In this document: piece after piece, positions 1 to 8,742 of the stretch | How positions within the stretch are numbered: the first letter of the stretch is position 1 | How the letters are laid out: every line of letters starts with the position of its first letter | DNA from: Verrucomicrobiota bacterium | GTDB lineage: Bacteria > Verrucomicrobiota > Verrucomicrobiia > Limisphaerales > J093 | Reading direction: 5' to 3' | Assembly (NCBI GenBank): GCA_012517065.1 | Contig: JAAYVR010000051.1 | Span: forward strand, 1-34,873 | DNA length: 34,873 nucleotides | The notes under the pieces: generated by a model | Seen by the model: the letters and a program-made list of their open reading frames with translations, nothing else | Told to the model about the DNA's origin: nothing | Database searches by the model: none | Position numbers and translations under genes: made by a program

Positions 1-290
1 CGGGAGCGCGACCGTCCTCGGCCGCATCAACCCGATGACCGATCTTGCGGCCCGTTTCGATCACGCAAACCCGACGACCGATCTTTGACCGGCTGGGTGC
101 GGCGAAGAATCGCCGCGCTCCCGCAGGGCGCTGGAAACAGCCACGGCGTCAGGAGCGCGGCCGTCCCCGGCCGCATCAACCCGACCACCGATCTTACGAC
201 CCGTTTCGATCACGCAAATCGGTACGACCGGAAATAGACCGGCTGGGTGCGGCGAAGAATCGCCGCGCTCCCGATTGGCCAAGAATGGCC
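1..290 (-). repeat. ~150-bp hairpin repeat, locus A (two copies, inverted)
   Basis: Two tandem units with a period of 149-150 bp. The 18-nt hairpin with 7-bp arms gcggcga/tcgccgc occurs at 99-116 and again at 249-266. The reverse complement matches the arrays at 8801-9263 and 18996-19330, so this locus lies in the opposite orientation. Short ORFs across it (for example 45-329 and 61-318) are in-frame readings of the repeat and are not genes. The array runs off the left window edge, and positions 291-349 hold nothing recognisable. Confidence 0.9.
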
Positions 291-349
291 CGCTCTGACA
301 AATCCGCGGTGCGCTCATGGGCGCTGTGATCTGCGGACTGGCTTTTGGG

Positions 350-379
350 TTGACCGGTTTTGCCGCTGCAAACTAGACT
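350..379 (+). promoter_or_regulatory. Candidate sigma-70-type promoter, PmoA-like gene
   Basis: TTGACC at 350-355 (5/6 to consensus) is separated by 18 bp from TAGACT at 374-379 (4/6). A start about 7 nt downstream would fall at or just before the ATG at 388, giving a leaderless transcript. No Shine-Dalgarno sequence precedes that ATG, which fits. This is a motif match only. Confidence 0.35.
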
Positions 380-387
380 CCACAGTC

Positions 388-1389
388 ATGCGATCAAATC
401 CATCTCTTCGTCGCAGGTTCGCACTGATCAGTGTACTGGCGGTGTTAAATGTCGCACCGAGATCGGATGTGCAGTGCGCGGAGCCAACAGACGTTCGCAT
501 TACCCAATTGCCCGGCAAGTTGAGGATTGAAATCGGCGGTGACATGTTCTGCGAGTACAATTTCGCGCAGACGAATTCGCGGCCTTTTCTTTATCCGATT
601 CTCGGCCCTGGCGGACTTGCCATGACACGTAATTGGCCGATGCGCGAGGTGGAAGGCGAGGAACGCGATCATGTGCATCATCGGTCTTTTTGGTGGGCGC
701 ATGGGGATGTCAACGGCGTGGATTTCTGGTCCGAGTCCGCCAAGGCGGGGAAAACTTTGCACGACGTTTTCGTTGCAATTGAGTCCGGTCCGAAGTTTGG
801 GGTTGTCCGGTCGCGGAACCGGCTTGTGAAAAGCGATGGCTCAGTTGTTGCGTTGGCCGACCAAACCATGCGTTTTTGGGGCGGCCGGGATGAGCGGTAC
901 ATCGATTTCGAGGTCACCGTGCGCGCGCCGGAAGGCGAACTGGTATTCGGCGATACCAAGGAAGGCACCATGGCGGTTCGGCTCGCCGAAACCATGCGGC
1001 TCAAGCCAAATAAGGCTGGCCTTGGGGCAGGTCATATCGTCAATAGCGAAGGGCTCAAGGACGGCGACACGTGGGGCAAACGCGCGCGCTGGGTGGATTA
1101 TCATGGGCCTGTCGATGGCCAATTGGTTGGGCTTGCGATTTTTGATCACCCGAAAAACCCCAGGCATCCGACCTGGTGGCACGTGCGTGACTACGGGTTG
1201 TTCGCTGCGAATCCGTTTGGTATTCACGATTTCGAGCGCCAGCCGGCAGGGGCGGGCAAATTGGTTGTGCCTGCAGGTGAAAGCGTGACGTTCAAGTACA
1301 GGTTTTATTTCCATCGCGGAGACGAGAAGGCAGGCGCTGTGGCAGCGAAATACGAGGAGTATGTTCATGCCGCGGAGGCCGGGCATTGA
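388..1389 (+). CDS. Exported PmoA-like (DUF6807-type) protein
   Basis: 333 residues. It begins with a basic, then hydrophobic stretch (RRRFALISVLAVLNV) that reads as a signal peptide, so the product is probably exported. The body resembles the family named PmoA-like in databases, which is common in Planctomycetes and Verrucomicrobiota. Recognisable segments are the His-rich DHVHHRSFWWAHGDVNGVDFW, a central ETMRLKP segment and HPRHPTWWHVRDYGLFAANP-like text near residue 265. Despite the name, there is no reason to think it oxidises methane; the biochemical role is unknown. It lies 107 bp upstream of an exported Gfo/Idh/MocA oxidoreductase in the same direction, a frequent pairing that suggests carbohydrate processing. 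An in-frame start at 247 exists, but it reads through the upstream repeat, so the ATG at 388 that starts the signal peptide was chosen. Confidence 0.8.
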   Translation: MRSNPSLRRRFALISVLAVLNVAPRSDVQCAEPTDVRITQLPGKLRIEIGGDMFCEYNFAQTNSRPFLYPILGPGGLAMTRNWPMREVEGEERDHVHHRSFWWAHGDVNGVDFWSESAKAGKTLHDVFVAIESGPKFGVVRSRNRLVKSDGSVVALADQTMRFWGGRDERYIDFEVTVRAPEGELVFGDTKEGTMAVRLAETMRLKPNKAGLGAGHIVNSEGLKDGDTWGKRARWVDYHGPVDGQLVGLAIFDHPKNPRHPTWWHVRDYGLFAANPFGIHDFERQPAGAGKLVVPAGESVTFKYRFYFHRGDEKAGAVAAKYEEYVHAAEAGH

Positions 1390-1485
1390 GGCAAGAAAAC
1401 CGAGCAGATTGCAATGAATAGGGCGCACAGCGGAGTGCCCGTACAGCTTTGAGCGCTGAGACAAAACAAAACCACTAGATTGCAA

Positions 1486-1494
1486 GTGAGGAAG
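1486..1494 (+). promoter_or_regulatory. Shine-Dalgarno site of the Gfo/Idh/MocA gene
   Basis: GTGAGGAAG lies just upstream of the ATG at 1497 and fixes that start. It is worth noting because almost no other gene in the window has a recognisable Shine-Dalgarno sequence. Confidence 0.7.
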
Positions 1495-1496
1495 AC

Positions 1497-2963
1497 ATGA
1501 AACAGATCACACGCCGTGTATTCGTCAGGAGCGCGTTTCTAACCGCCGTGTCGGCGAGTTTCCTGCCCGGCTGCGCAACGAGCCGCGTCCGAGGCCGTGT
1601 AGTTGGTCCCAACGAGGAAATCCGGGTGGCCGTTGTGGGATTCAGGGGCAGAGGCGCTGATCACATCCGAAGCATTATGACTCTGCGCGAGAAAGGGGAA
1701 AAAGTGCGTCTGGTAGCGCTTTGCGATGCGGACCGCAATATTCTCGAAGCGGGGGTAAAATCGATGCGTGAGAAGGGTGTTATGGTGCAGGGGTACATGG
1801 ATATGCGCGACGTGTTCGCCAGCGCCGAGGTGGACGCTGTAACGTTTGCGACCCCGAATCACTGGCACGCGCTGGGCACGGTCTGGGCCGTGCAAGCTGG
1901 CAAGGATGTTTATGTTGAGAAGCCCGTTTCGCACAACGTCTGGGAAGGACGCAAAGCGGTTGATGCTGCGCGCAAGTACGGTCGCATTGTCCAGGCCGGC
2001 ACGCAAAGCAGGTCGAGCCGCGCGATAACCGAAGCTGTCGCGTGGGTGCGAGCCGGCAACCTTGGGAAGATCAAGGTCTCGCGCGGGCTTTGCTACAAAC
2101 GGCGGCGCAGCATCGGCAAAGTGGACGGGCCCCAGCCGATCCCTGAAGGAATAGACTACAATTTGTGGTGCGGGCCTGCCCCGATGGAACCGTTGATGCG
2201 GAAAAACCTGCACTACGACTGGCACTGGGTGTGGCCAACCGGCAACGGTGACATCGGCAATCAGGGGATACATCAGATGGATATCGCGCGCTGGTTCTTG
2301 GGCGAACCCGCGCTGGCCCCGCGCGTCATCAGCGTTGGCGGGCGGCTGGGGTACATTGACGACGGCGAAACACCTAACACGCAGATCGCTTTCTTTGATT
2401 ACCCGACTGCACCGCTGATCTTCGAAGTCCGCGGTCTTCCCGAGCGGTCGGGGTCGGAACGCATGGACAAATTCATGGGTGCGTCGATCGGGAACGTGAT
2501 TCATTGTGAAGGCGGTTATATCGTGATCGCAGACGACAACGTTGTTGCGTATGACAATTCGAACAACGAAATCAAACGTTGGCGTGGCAATGAAGATCAT
2601 TTTGCGAATTTCCTCAAAGCCGTCCGCAGCCGCAGGCACACGGACCTGAACGCCGACATCCTCGAGGGCCACATCTCGAGCGCTTTGTGTCATATGGCGA
2701 ACATTTCCTATCGGCTCGGCCGCAAAGCTTCCCCGGCAGAGATACGTGCGGCGATAAAGTCCGAAAGGGACGCCGAAGATACCTTCCAACGGATGCTCGA
2801 GCATTTGAAAGCTAACGACGTGGATGTAACAGCGACGCCATTGACCTTGGGGCCGGTCCTGAAAATGAATCCGCGGAGCGAGACTTTCCCCGGGAACACC
2901 GCGGCGAACAAGCTTGTGACGCGGAATTATCGACCTCCCTTTGTTGTGCCTGCGCGCGTGTAG
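1497..2963 (+). CDS. Tat-exported lipoprotein oxidoreductase, Gfo/Idh/MocA family
   Basis: 488 residues. The N terminus has a twin-arginine motif (TRRVFVRS, residues 5-12), a hydrophobic stretch and a lipobox-like LPGC with Cys26, so it is probably folded with its cofactor in the cytoplasm, exported by Tat and lipid-anchored. The mature part begins with a Rossmann fold (VAVVGFRGRG, glycine motif near 47-53). The family signature EKP is at 141-143 (YVEKPVSHN), followed by the usual C-terminal alpha/beta domain with NGDIGNQGIHQMDIARW. These enzymes use NAD(P) to oxidise or reduce sugars and related polyols; exported members are typical of Planctomycetes and Verrucomicrobiota. The substrate cannot be told from sequence. 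It probably works with the PmoA-like protein upstream. It converges on the minus-strand activase gene, with 35 bp between the stop codons. Confidence 0.92.
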   Translation: MKQITRRVFVRSAFLTAVSASFLPGCATSRVRGRVVGPNEEIRVAVVGFRGRGADHIRSIMTLREKGEKVRLVALCDADRNILEAGVKSMREKGVMVQGYMDMRDVFASAEVDAVTFATPNHWHALGTVWAVQAGKDVYVEKPVSHNVWEGRKAVDAARKYGRIVQAGTQSRSSRAITEAVAWVRAGNLGKIKVSRGLCYKRRRSIGKVDGPQPIPEGIDYNLWCGPAPMEPLMRKNLHYDWHWVWPTGNGDIGNQGIHQMDIARWFLGEPALAPRVISVGGRLGYIDDGETPNTQIAFFDYPTAPLIFEVRGLPERSGSERMDKFMGASIGNVIHCEGGYIVIADDNVVAYDNSNNEIKRWRGNEDHFANFLKAVRSRRHTDLNADILEGHISSALCHMANISYRLGRKASPAEIRAAIKSERDAEDTFQRMLEHLKANDVDVTATPLTLGPVLKMNPRSETFPGNTAANKLVTRNYRPPFVVPARV

Positions 2964-2998
2964 CCCGATCGAGGGCACAGTGCCAACAGCGCGGCTAA

Positions 2999-5900
2999 TT
3001 AATGATGCTTGGCGGCGTCGGGGGCACAACATGCACACACCGGGGCGGGCATGGGCGAAGCCCCCGCGTACGCGGGCGAGTGTCCAGCAACATTTCTTGA
3101 CAATTCGTCTGATTGCGCCGGTTTCTTCGCGAAGCGGGCATGCACTTCAAAGGCGAAACTATCAAGCACTTCGAGGGCGATCGGATCACCATTCACTGAC
3201 AACGTGAGGCTCAACAGCTTCTCCTGTTCAGCGGCGTGGAAGAACTGGGCTTCTGCGATCTTGTTGGGCATGCATTCCAATGGGCCCACAGAAACCACAG
3301 CGTCGATGTCGCCCCGACGCCATTCGTGCACAGGCCCGCCGAAAGTCAGCACAGCTTCGCCTCTGAGCGCAGGCCGGACATACTGACTGCTTGCCTGAAG
3401 AGCTTCACGGATTTTGGCGCGTTCGGGCCAGCCGAGAGGCCCGGCGAAAGCGTAGTAGGCAATGTCGGAAATCCTTTCCTGGACGCGCGTGGCCAAGCGC
3501 TGTGAAATCGCGATGCCGCGGGCGTCTTCAAGATTGCATTCCTCGACGTACTCGAGCCATTCGGTGGTCGGCGCTAGCCTTGCCCTGATGCCGCGTTGTT
3601 CGAGCTTGTCGATGATGAAATCGTTCGAGAAGGGATCGAGTCGCACGTATATTTCGCCCACAACGAGAACCGTTGGAAGACGCCGGTCGGATTTCACCGC
3701 TGCGAACTCATTTGCTGCTTCCCGCAGCAGGTCGCGTAACCCGAACAACTCACCGCCAACCGCCTGCCACAGTGCATGGGCTTGGGACGGTTCGTCTGCG
3801 GCTGCGCGTTCGAGGAGATTCAGAAGGCGCTCGAGGTAGCGCCTGTAAATCTCGTTTGCGGCGCCTCTTTGTTTTTCGACCGGGCGAACGTCGAGCAAAG
3901 CCTGAAGAAGCCAATCAGCGCTTGTGACCCCGGAATAAAGGAGGATGCGGAAACCCTGGGGCAAACCCGCATAATAATCCACGTCGTTTGGGGACCAAAT
4001 CCGCACTCGATCTCCGAGGCCGAGACGTTCAACCACCACCTGATCCAGCATGTGGTACACTCCGAATCTGCATGGGCCGGTTGCCCGTGGCATCAGGAAC
4101 ACAAAACGTTTGGTCCTGTCCGTTTCTTTTTCGAGGCGTTGGAGCAAGCTCCCCAGAGTGACGCACATTGGAAGGCATTCTTTGCCGGAAGTATATCTTC
4201 TGCCGAGCCGCACGGCTTCGCGATCCGGCATCGGGAGAGTTTCGGCGTCGATGCCGGCTCCTCTGAAACAGGCGGTCACGACCTGGGCGGCAACGCCCAT
4301 TCTGGGGATCAACACGCGTTCGCGGTTCTTGCGCACATCGTTCCACCCTGCGCGTCCTCGCCCAAGCTGTCCAAAATCCGTCGATGGCGATCCTGCGCAT
4401 GTCGAATGGCGATCTTCCCGGACACAGTGGAGAAATGCTTCGACGCGGGTTTTGGTGCCGGCGTCGCCAGAGTGTCCGTCAGTCTCGATCACCGCGAAGG
4501 GTTTGCCTTCCATGACATACGTGCAGAAATGCAGATTGAAACTGTCGGGTCCGCACGAATAATTGCTGGCGTAGATGCCGTAAACGCCCGGAGTGCGCCG
4601 AATCTGGTGAGCCGCGCGAAGTATCCGTTGGCCGTATCCCCAGTAGATATCCGGGAACACCGGCTGTTCAGGGCCGACCGGATAACAATCGATTGGGATT
4701 GCCATTGCGCCCTGTTCACGGAGCAGGGCGGGCACGTTTGAATTGAGCACGCGATTGTAAATCGTGTAAGGCCGGCCAAGCACAACAACCGGTGGCACAC
4801 CGTGCGCTTCGCAAAAGGCAATCGCGCGCCGCCCAATCTCGATGCATTGCGCGTCGAAATCCTGTTGGACCTTTTGCGCGATGTTGAACGCACGCTCGAA
4901 TCCGCTGTTGGAGACACCGAGGGTCTCGGCCAGTTTTCGGCAGCTTTCGAGGAATGCGCTGGAATCAAGGTTGCCGGGGCCGAACTGGATTATAGGTGAA
5001 ACCACGCGACCGTTGTCGCGCAGGCCCGCGCCCCAACTGATCACGTCCGGCGCGCCCTGCACGATCGGGCATGTCTTCGTCAGTTTCTCGTCTCGGACCG
5101 ATGGCAGATTGATCAGCATCGGCAGAAAGATCAGGTCTGGATCGTCGGCTGACATCCGACTGACCAGACCGTGAAACAACTGCATTGGCGCACAGAACGG
5201 CACATTGGCCTCCTGAATCCCCTGCTTGAGTGTTTCCTGGTCTGCACCCGTGAAGAACTTAAGGTCAAACCCAAGCTCATAGAGGAAGGCGGCAAAGAAC
5301 GGAAAAAGCCCCTTCAACGTGAACTCGTCTGTGATGGCGACGCGCTTGCGACCGTCGCGCGCAGGCCTTTCTGCCACCAGCCGTTGAACGAGCTCTTCCC
5401 TTTCGCGGAACGGGTCAGGAGAACGGTCGGGGAGTTTTGCCTTTCGCACGCCTTTGTCGTAAAGAGAACACGCGCCGCCCCAATTGAAAACCTGGCGATG
5501 TCCGCCGACGACGGTTCTGAGGCTGTCGATCTTGCATTTATTGCCAGCGCCGCCGCAGCCCACGGTTGACTTGCAAACAAACGTTGTTTTTTGCTCGACT
5601 TTGGCGCCGAGAAACAGGCCCACGTCAAGCGGTGTCAAATCCGCAATCGAAAGAAACTTCCGCGCAAGCAGCGCTATTCCCAACGCGCCCACAGTGCCCG
5701 GGCTTGGCGGCACGATAACTTCGCTGCCTGTCTGTCGTGCAACTGCCGCTGCAAGGGCATCGGCCGAAAACGGCATTCCTTGGCAAAACACCACCTGGCC
5801 GACCGACCTGCAGCCTTTGACGCGGTTGAGGTAGTTCTGGATTATTGAATCATATAGGCCGGCAATGATCGCCGATTGCTCGACGCCCGACGCCACCGCC

Positions 5901-7480
5901 TCGTCAATCACCTCCGCCATGAAAACAGAACAGTGCTGGCCCAGGGACACCCCCAACGGCGCCGTTAGAGCCGTGCGCCCCAACGCGGCAACGTCTTCCA
6001 GCCCGGCAAACTTCCGGCCCTGCTCCTCAATGAAAGAGCCGGTGCCCGCACTGCACGCTTCGTTCATCGCGCAATCCACAACCCGTCCGCCAGCAAGCCG
6101 GATGTATTTGGCGTCTTGGCCGCCTATCTCGAATATGGTGTCCACTCGCGGGTCATAGTGGAGGGCGCCTTCAGCGTGCGCGACAATCTCGTTCATGATA
6201 AACACTGCGGCGTGGCCGTAACAGGTTATCATGAGCGATCCAACGATTTCGCGGCCACTGCCCGTCACGCCGATTGCGACTACAGGCCATGTGCCAAAAC
6301 GAGATTCTGTAAAACGCTTCATCAGGTCCTGCGCCGCGCCAACCGGATTGCCGCCTGTGCGCCTGTACGTTTCCCACAGCATTTCCCTCTTTTCGACGTC
6401 CATGGCGACGAGCTTTGATCCCGTGGACCCGATGTCGAAGCCAAGAATGATCGGCCGCGGTGATCCGTCGATGGAAGCGCGCGCCGGAGGTTCCAAATGG
6501 CGCACCATTTTCAGGGCGTTGGCCAAGGGTGGAACGCGCTCGAGCTCGACTTCTGTCTCCGGTTCAAGAAGGCGTTCCAATGCGGGAACGCGAATCTCAT
6601 GCTCGGACGCCTCGATCGCCGCGCCCAATGCCTCAAAAAACACTGCGTCGGTTGGATCAATCGGGTTCAGCCTGAGCCCTTTTTCTGACAGGAACTTGCC
6701 GCAAAAAGCCTTGACCCGGCGTGATCTGCTAACGCCGCCTATCAACAAGACGTCAGGTGGACTTAGCCGCGGCTTTACAAGGTTCAATACATTAACGCAC
6801 ACGGCGTCAAACAGCCCCGCAAGAATGCGCGCCCTGTCTTCGCCCTTGTTCGCAAGGTGCGTCATGTCGGTCTTAAGAATTACCGGGCACCGGCCCGAAA
6901 GCGGCGCCGGGTCAGGCACGTCGGCTGAAATCTCGCTTGCCTGTTCCACCGTCAGATCGAACCGCTCGGTCAACTGCCGCAGGAAATTGCCTGTGCCTTG
7001 TGAACATCGGCTGTTCTCGCGGTAAACCTCGAGTCCGGTTCCGCGCAGCTCAAGAACAGAAAAACCGTGACTGCCGATGGAAATGATCGTGAACGGTTTG
7101 TCACCGAAAAGAAACCTGCACGCCCGCGCCTGTGCCTGCTTCAGAGGTATGCGCGGCAGCGACACCAGTCGGCTCAACCGCCCCGTTACAGCCGCCCCTT
7201 GAACAGATTCCCAGTCAAAACGAGAAAGCAACTCCAGCAGGATTCTGCCGGGTTCCTTCAGATGCTCGACTGCTTCCGATCTTCCCCGCTGCAAGCCGGA
7301 TTCAGTCCTGATTACCTCAACGACCTTGATGGTCTCAGCTCCAACATCGATCCCAAGAAATCGGCATGCTCCCTGGCGCTTTTCTTCGCATTCGCCTATT
7401 TCCGGACAGACGGAGCCGTTCGAAGCATCACTTCGTCCGATCTCAGCGTGGTGATTCTCTGACTGGCCGATCTTTCCCAT
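2999..7480 (-). CDS. Double-ASKHA acyl-CoA dehydratase activase-type protein (BadF/BcrA/HgdC family fusion)
   Basis: 1493 residues. Two ASKHA ATPase domains occur in tandem. The first (about 40-295) has FLGIDVGAET at its start, CSQGTG with Cys159 and GRCPVILKTDMTH with Cys198. The second (about 344-610) has ILGFDIGSTGSK, GGQDAK, CSAGTG with Cys476 and HCSVFMAE with Cys517. In the HgdC activator family, two such Cys per subunit hold a shared [4Fe-4S] cluster used for ATP-driven electron injection into 2-hydroxyacyl-CoA dehydratases; both domains keep a pair. A Cys-rich linker follows (Cys636, 642, 649, 671), then dehydratase-like modules: ITDEFTLKGLFPFF near 715, GRPYTIYN near 902, SCGPDS at 975-980, and TSGKECLPMC at 1098-1107. 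No separate dehydratase partner is in the window. The last ~28 residues look repeat-derived. Downstream in-frame starts are possible because conserved sequence begins near residue 40. Family assignment is firm; the substrate is unknown. Confidence 0.92.
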   Translation of the reverse strand: MGKIGQSENHHAEIGRSDASNGSVCPEIGECEEKRQGACRFLGIDVGAETIKVVEVIRTESGLQRGRSEAVEHLKEPGRILLELLSRFDWESVQGAAVTGRLSRLVSLPRIPLKQAQARACRFLFGDKPFTIISIGSHGFSVLELRGTGLEVYRENSRCSQGTGNFLRQLTERFDLTVEQASEISADVPDPAPLSGRCPVILKTDMTHLANKGEDRARILAGLFDAVCVNVLNLVKPRLSPPDVLLIGGVSRSRRVKAFCGKFLSEKGLRLNPIDPTDAVFFEALGAAIEASEHEIRVPALERLLEPETEVELERVPPLANALKMVRHLEPPARASIDGSPRPIILGFDIGSTGSKLVAMDVEKREMLWETYRRTGGNPVGAAQDLMKRFTESRFGTWPVVAIGVTGSGREIVGSLMITCYGHAAVFIMNEIVAHAEGALHYDPRVDTIFEIGGQDAKYIRLAGGRVVDCAMNEACSAGTGSFIEEQGRKFAGLEDVAALGRTALTAPLGVSLGQHCSVFMAEVIDEAVASGVEQSAIIAGLYDSIIQNYLNRVKGCRSVGQVVFCQGMPFSADALAAAVARQTGSEVIVPPSPGTVGALGIALLARKFLSIADLTPLDVGLFLGAKVEQKTTFVCKSTVGCGGAGNKCKIDSLRTVVGGHRQVFNWGGACSLYDKGVRKAKLPDRSPDPFREREELVQRLVAERPARDGRKRVAITDEFTLKGLFPFFAAFLYELGFDLKFFTGADQETLKQGIQEANVPFCAPMQLFHGLVSRMSADDPDLIFLPMLINLPSVRDEKLTKTCPIVQGAPDVISWGAGLRDNGRVVSPIIQFGPGNLDSSAFLESCRKLAETLGVSNSGFERAFNIAQKVQQDFDAQCIEIGRRAIAFCEAHGVPPVVVLGRPYTIYNRVLNSNVPALLREQGAMAIPIDCYPVGPEQPVFPDIYWGYGQRILRAAHQIRRTPGVYGIYASNYSCGPDSFNLHFCTYVMEGKPFAVIETDGHSGDAGTKTRVEAFLHCVREDRHSTCAGSPSTDFGQLGRGRAGWNDVRKNRERVLIPRMGVAAQVVTACFRGAGIDAETLPMPDREAVRLGRRYTSGKECLPMCVTLGSLLQRLEKETDRTKRFVFLMPRATGPCRFGVYHMLDQVVVERLGLGDRVRIWSPNDVDYYAGLPQGFRILLYSGVTSADWLLQALLDVRPVEKQRGAANEIYRRYLERLLNLLERAAADEPSQAHALWQAVGGELFGLRDLLREAANEFAAVKSDRRLPTVLVVGEIYVRLDPFSNDFIIDKLEQRGIRARLAPTTEWLEYVEECNLEDARGIAISQRLATRVQERISDIAYYAFAGPLGWPERAKIREALQASSQYVRPALRGEAVLTFGGPVHEWRRGDIDAVVSVGPLECMPNKIAEAQFFHAAEQEKLLSLTLSVNGDPIALEVLDSFAFEVHARFAKKPAQSDELSRNVAGHSPAYAGASPMPAPVCACCAPDAAKHH
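3063..3076. repeat. 14-nt palindrome inside the activase 3' end
   Basis: CCCGCGTACGCGGG is a perfect palindrome; just upstream, gggcgaagccc forms a second small hairpin. Read on the minus strand, it encodes part of the Ala/Pro/Cys-rich tail (GHSPAYAGASPMPAPVC) of the activase. This looks like an intergenic repeat absorbed into the reading frame. Confidence 0.6.
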
Positions 7481-7854
7481 TCAAATTGCTTTCTGGCTGT
7501 TATATCCCAATCAACTTTGGGCCGCGGTATTATAAAGCCGACTGGCCATACTTCAAACCCTTTGCCATGACATTCGTAGCATGTTGCGCCCCAATAGGGT
7601 GACAGACTCGTTACTTGGGCGCCCATGATTTGCCCCGGACATTCCCTTGGAGTCAAACGGGTGAGGCTGTCTGCGAGCCCGGCGCCCTCTGCCCTCTCAA
7701 TAGGGTGACAGACTCGATATTAGCTGTCTTGGTCTGGTCAGGCGGTGAGATATCGGGGCTGGTCGGTCTGAGGAGGATCCTCGCCGACCGAAGATTCTGA
7801 TTTGATCAGAAGATGAATCTTCCCTATTGTACAACCGTCTATAGGCTAACAATT
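7481..7854. other. Gene-free spacer with a 19-bp direct repeat
   Basis: This lies between the divergent activase (minus) and isomerase-like gene (plus) and should hold both promoters. The clear element is an identical 19-bp sequence, CAATAGGGTGACAGACTCG, at 7592-7610 and 7698-7716, 106 bp apart in the same orientation. The pair may be a remnant of an insertion or a regulatory site. An ORF at 7396-7656 (minus) overlaps the activase start in another frame and is not supported. Confidence 0.75.
7592..7716. repeat. Pair of 19-bp direct repeats
   Basis: Exact copies of CAATAGGGTGACAGACTCG at 7592-7610 and 7698-7716. There is no transposase ORF between them, since only 87 bp separates the copies. 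It could be a deletion footprint of a mobile element or a binding site. Confidence 0.85.
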
Positions 7855-8742
7855 ATGAAGACGAAAAACTTTGCTCATGTCCGGGTTTATCCTGCCGTTG
7901 CAGCAGCGCTGGCGGCTGTTCTTGGTGCCGTTTCTGCCATGGCATTGCCGCCAATCCCCGGCCAATACAGAGTCAATGGTTTTGCCATTGGCTGCCAGGC
8001 TTATACGTTCAATCGGTTCACCGTGTTCGAAGCAATCGAGAAAACCGCTCAAACCGGCGGGAAAGTGATCGAGTTTTACCCGGGCCAAAAACTGAGTCCG
8101 GAGGAACGCAACGTCGTTTGGGATCACAATGCCTCTGATGAAGTGATCGCCAAGGTGAAAGCCAAATTGGCGCAGCACAAAATAATGGCTGTTAACTACG
8201 GTGTCGTAGGTATCCCCAATGACGAAGCAGGCGCCCGCAAGGTATTCGAGTTCGCCAAGAAACTCGGTCTTCGGGCAATAACAACCGAATCAACCGAGGC
8301 CATTGACGTGCTCGAGAAACTGGCGAAGGAATACGACATTGGCGTTGCTTACCACAATCATCCCCGGCAACCCAACAACCCGAATTACAAGGTTTGGGAC
8401 CCGAATTACATAGCGGAGCTTGTCAAGGGTCGTGACCCCCGCATTGGCGCCTGTGCAGACACCGGACATTGGACGCGTTCGGGAGTCAAACCCGTAGAAG
8501 CGGTTCGGATTCTCAAGGGCAGAATCATCAGCGCCCACCTCAAGGACCTCAACGAGTTCGGCAACCCACGCGCTCATGATGTGCCGTTTGGCACGGGTGT
8601 TTCGGAAGTCAAAGCTGTTCTAGACGAGCTCAAAGCCCAGGGATTCGAGGGGAACATATCGATTGAATACGAATACAACTGGGACAACAGCGTGCCCGAG
8701 GTCACTCAGTGCATTGATTTCGTCAGAAATTACAAGCGTTAG
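7855..8742 (+). CDS. Exported sugar phosphate isomerase/epimerase-like TIM-barrel protein
   Basis: 295 residues. The N terminus, basic then Ala-rich hydrophobic (VAAALAAVLGAVSAMA), is a signal peptide, so the product probably acts in the periplasm. The mature protein is an xylose isomerase-like (AP-endonuclease family 2) TIM barrel. Conserved segments at the ends of strands supply likely metal ligands: AYHNHP, CADTGHW, AHLKDLNEFG and ISIEYEYNW. Family members isomerise or epimerise sugars or related keto-polyols with a divalent metal; the substrate here is unknown. An upstream in-frame ATG at 7813 would add 14 residues before the basic region; 7855 gives a normal signal peptide. It is transcribed away from the activase. 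Its stop codon directly abuts a 41-bp dispersed repeat. Confidence 0.87.
   Translation: MKTKNFAHVRVYPAVAAALAAVLGAVSAMALPPIPGQYRVNGFAIGCQAYTFNRFTVFEAIEKTAQTGGKVIEFYPGQKLSPEERNVVWDHNASDEVIAKVKAKLAQHKIMAVNYGVVGIPNDEAGARKVFEFAKKLGLRAITTESTEAIDVLEKLAKEYDIGVAYHNHPRQPNNPNYKVWDPNYIAELVKGRDPRIGACADTGHWTRSGVKPVEAVRILKGRIISAHLKDLNEFGNPRAHDVPFGTGVSEVKAVLDELKAQGFEGNISIEYEYNWDNSVPEVTQCIDFVRNYKR

Noticed and set aside
45-329. ORFs within the 150-bp repeats (also 61-318, 8620-9150, 8739-9047, 9072-9497, 19032-19262)
   Set aside because: They repeat the same peptide text (for example GRPRPH, RRAPA) because they read the repeat itself; they have no family match and shift with copy boundaries.
247-387. Extended start of the PmoA-like gene
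   Set aside because: The additional 47 residues come from repeat sequence and would bury the signal peptide.
1539-3038. 499-residue ORF on the minus strand opposite the Gfo/Idh/MocA gene
   Set aside because: It is a shadow of a well-supported gene with Tat and EKP motifs; the translation shows no domain.
3776-4741. 321-residue plus-strand ORF opposite the activase
   Set aside because: Antisense to strongly conserved activase motifs; no domain recognised.
7396-7656. 86-residue minus-strand ORF with CYECHGKGF
   Set aside because: It resembles a Cys-x-x-Cys-Gly motif but overlaps the activase start in another frame and lacks any extended similarity; it also spans a 19-bp direct repeat copy.
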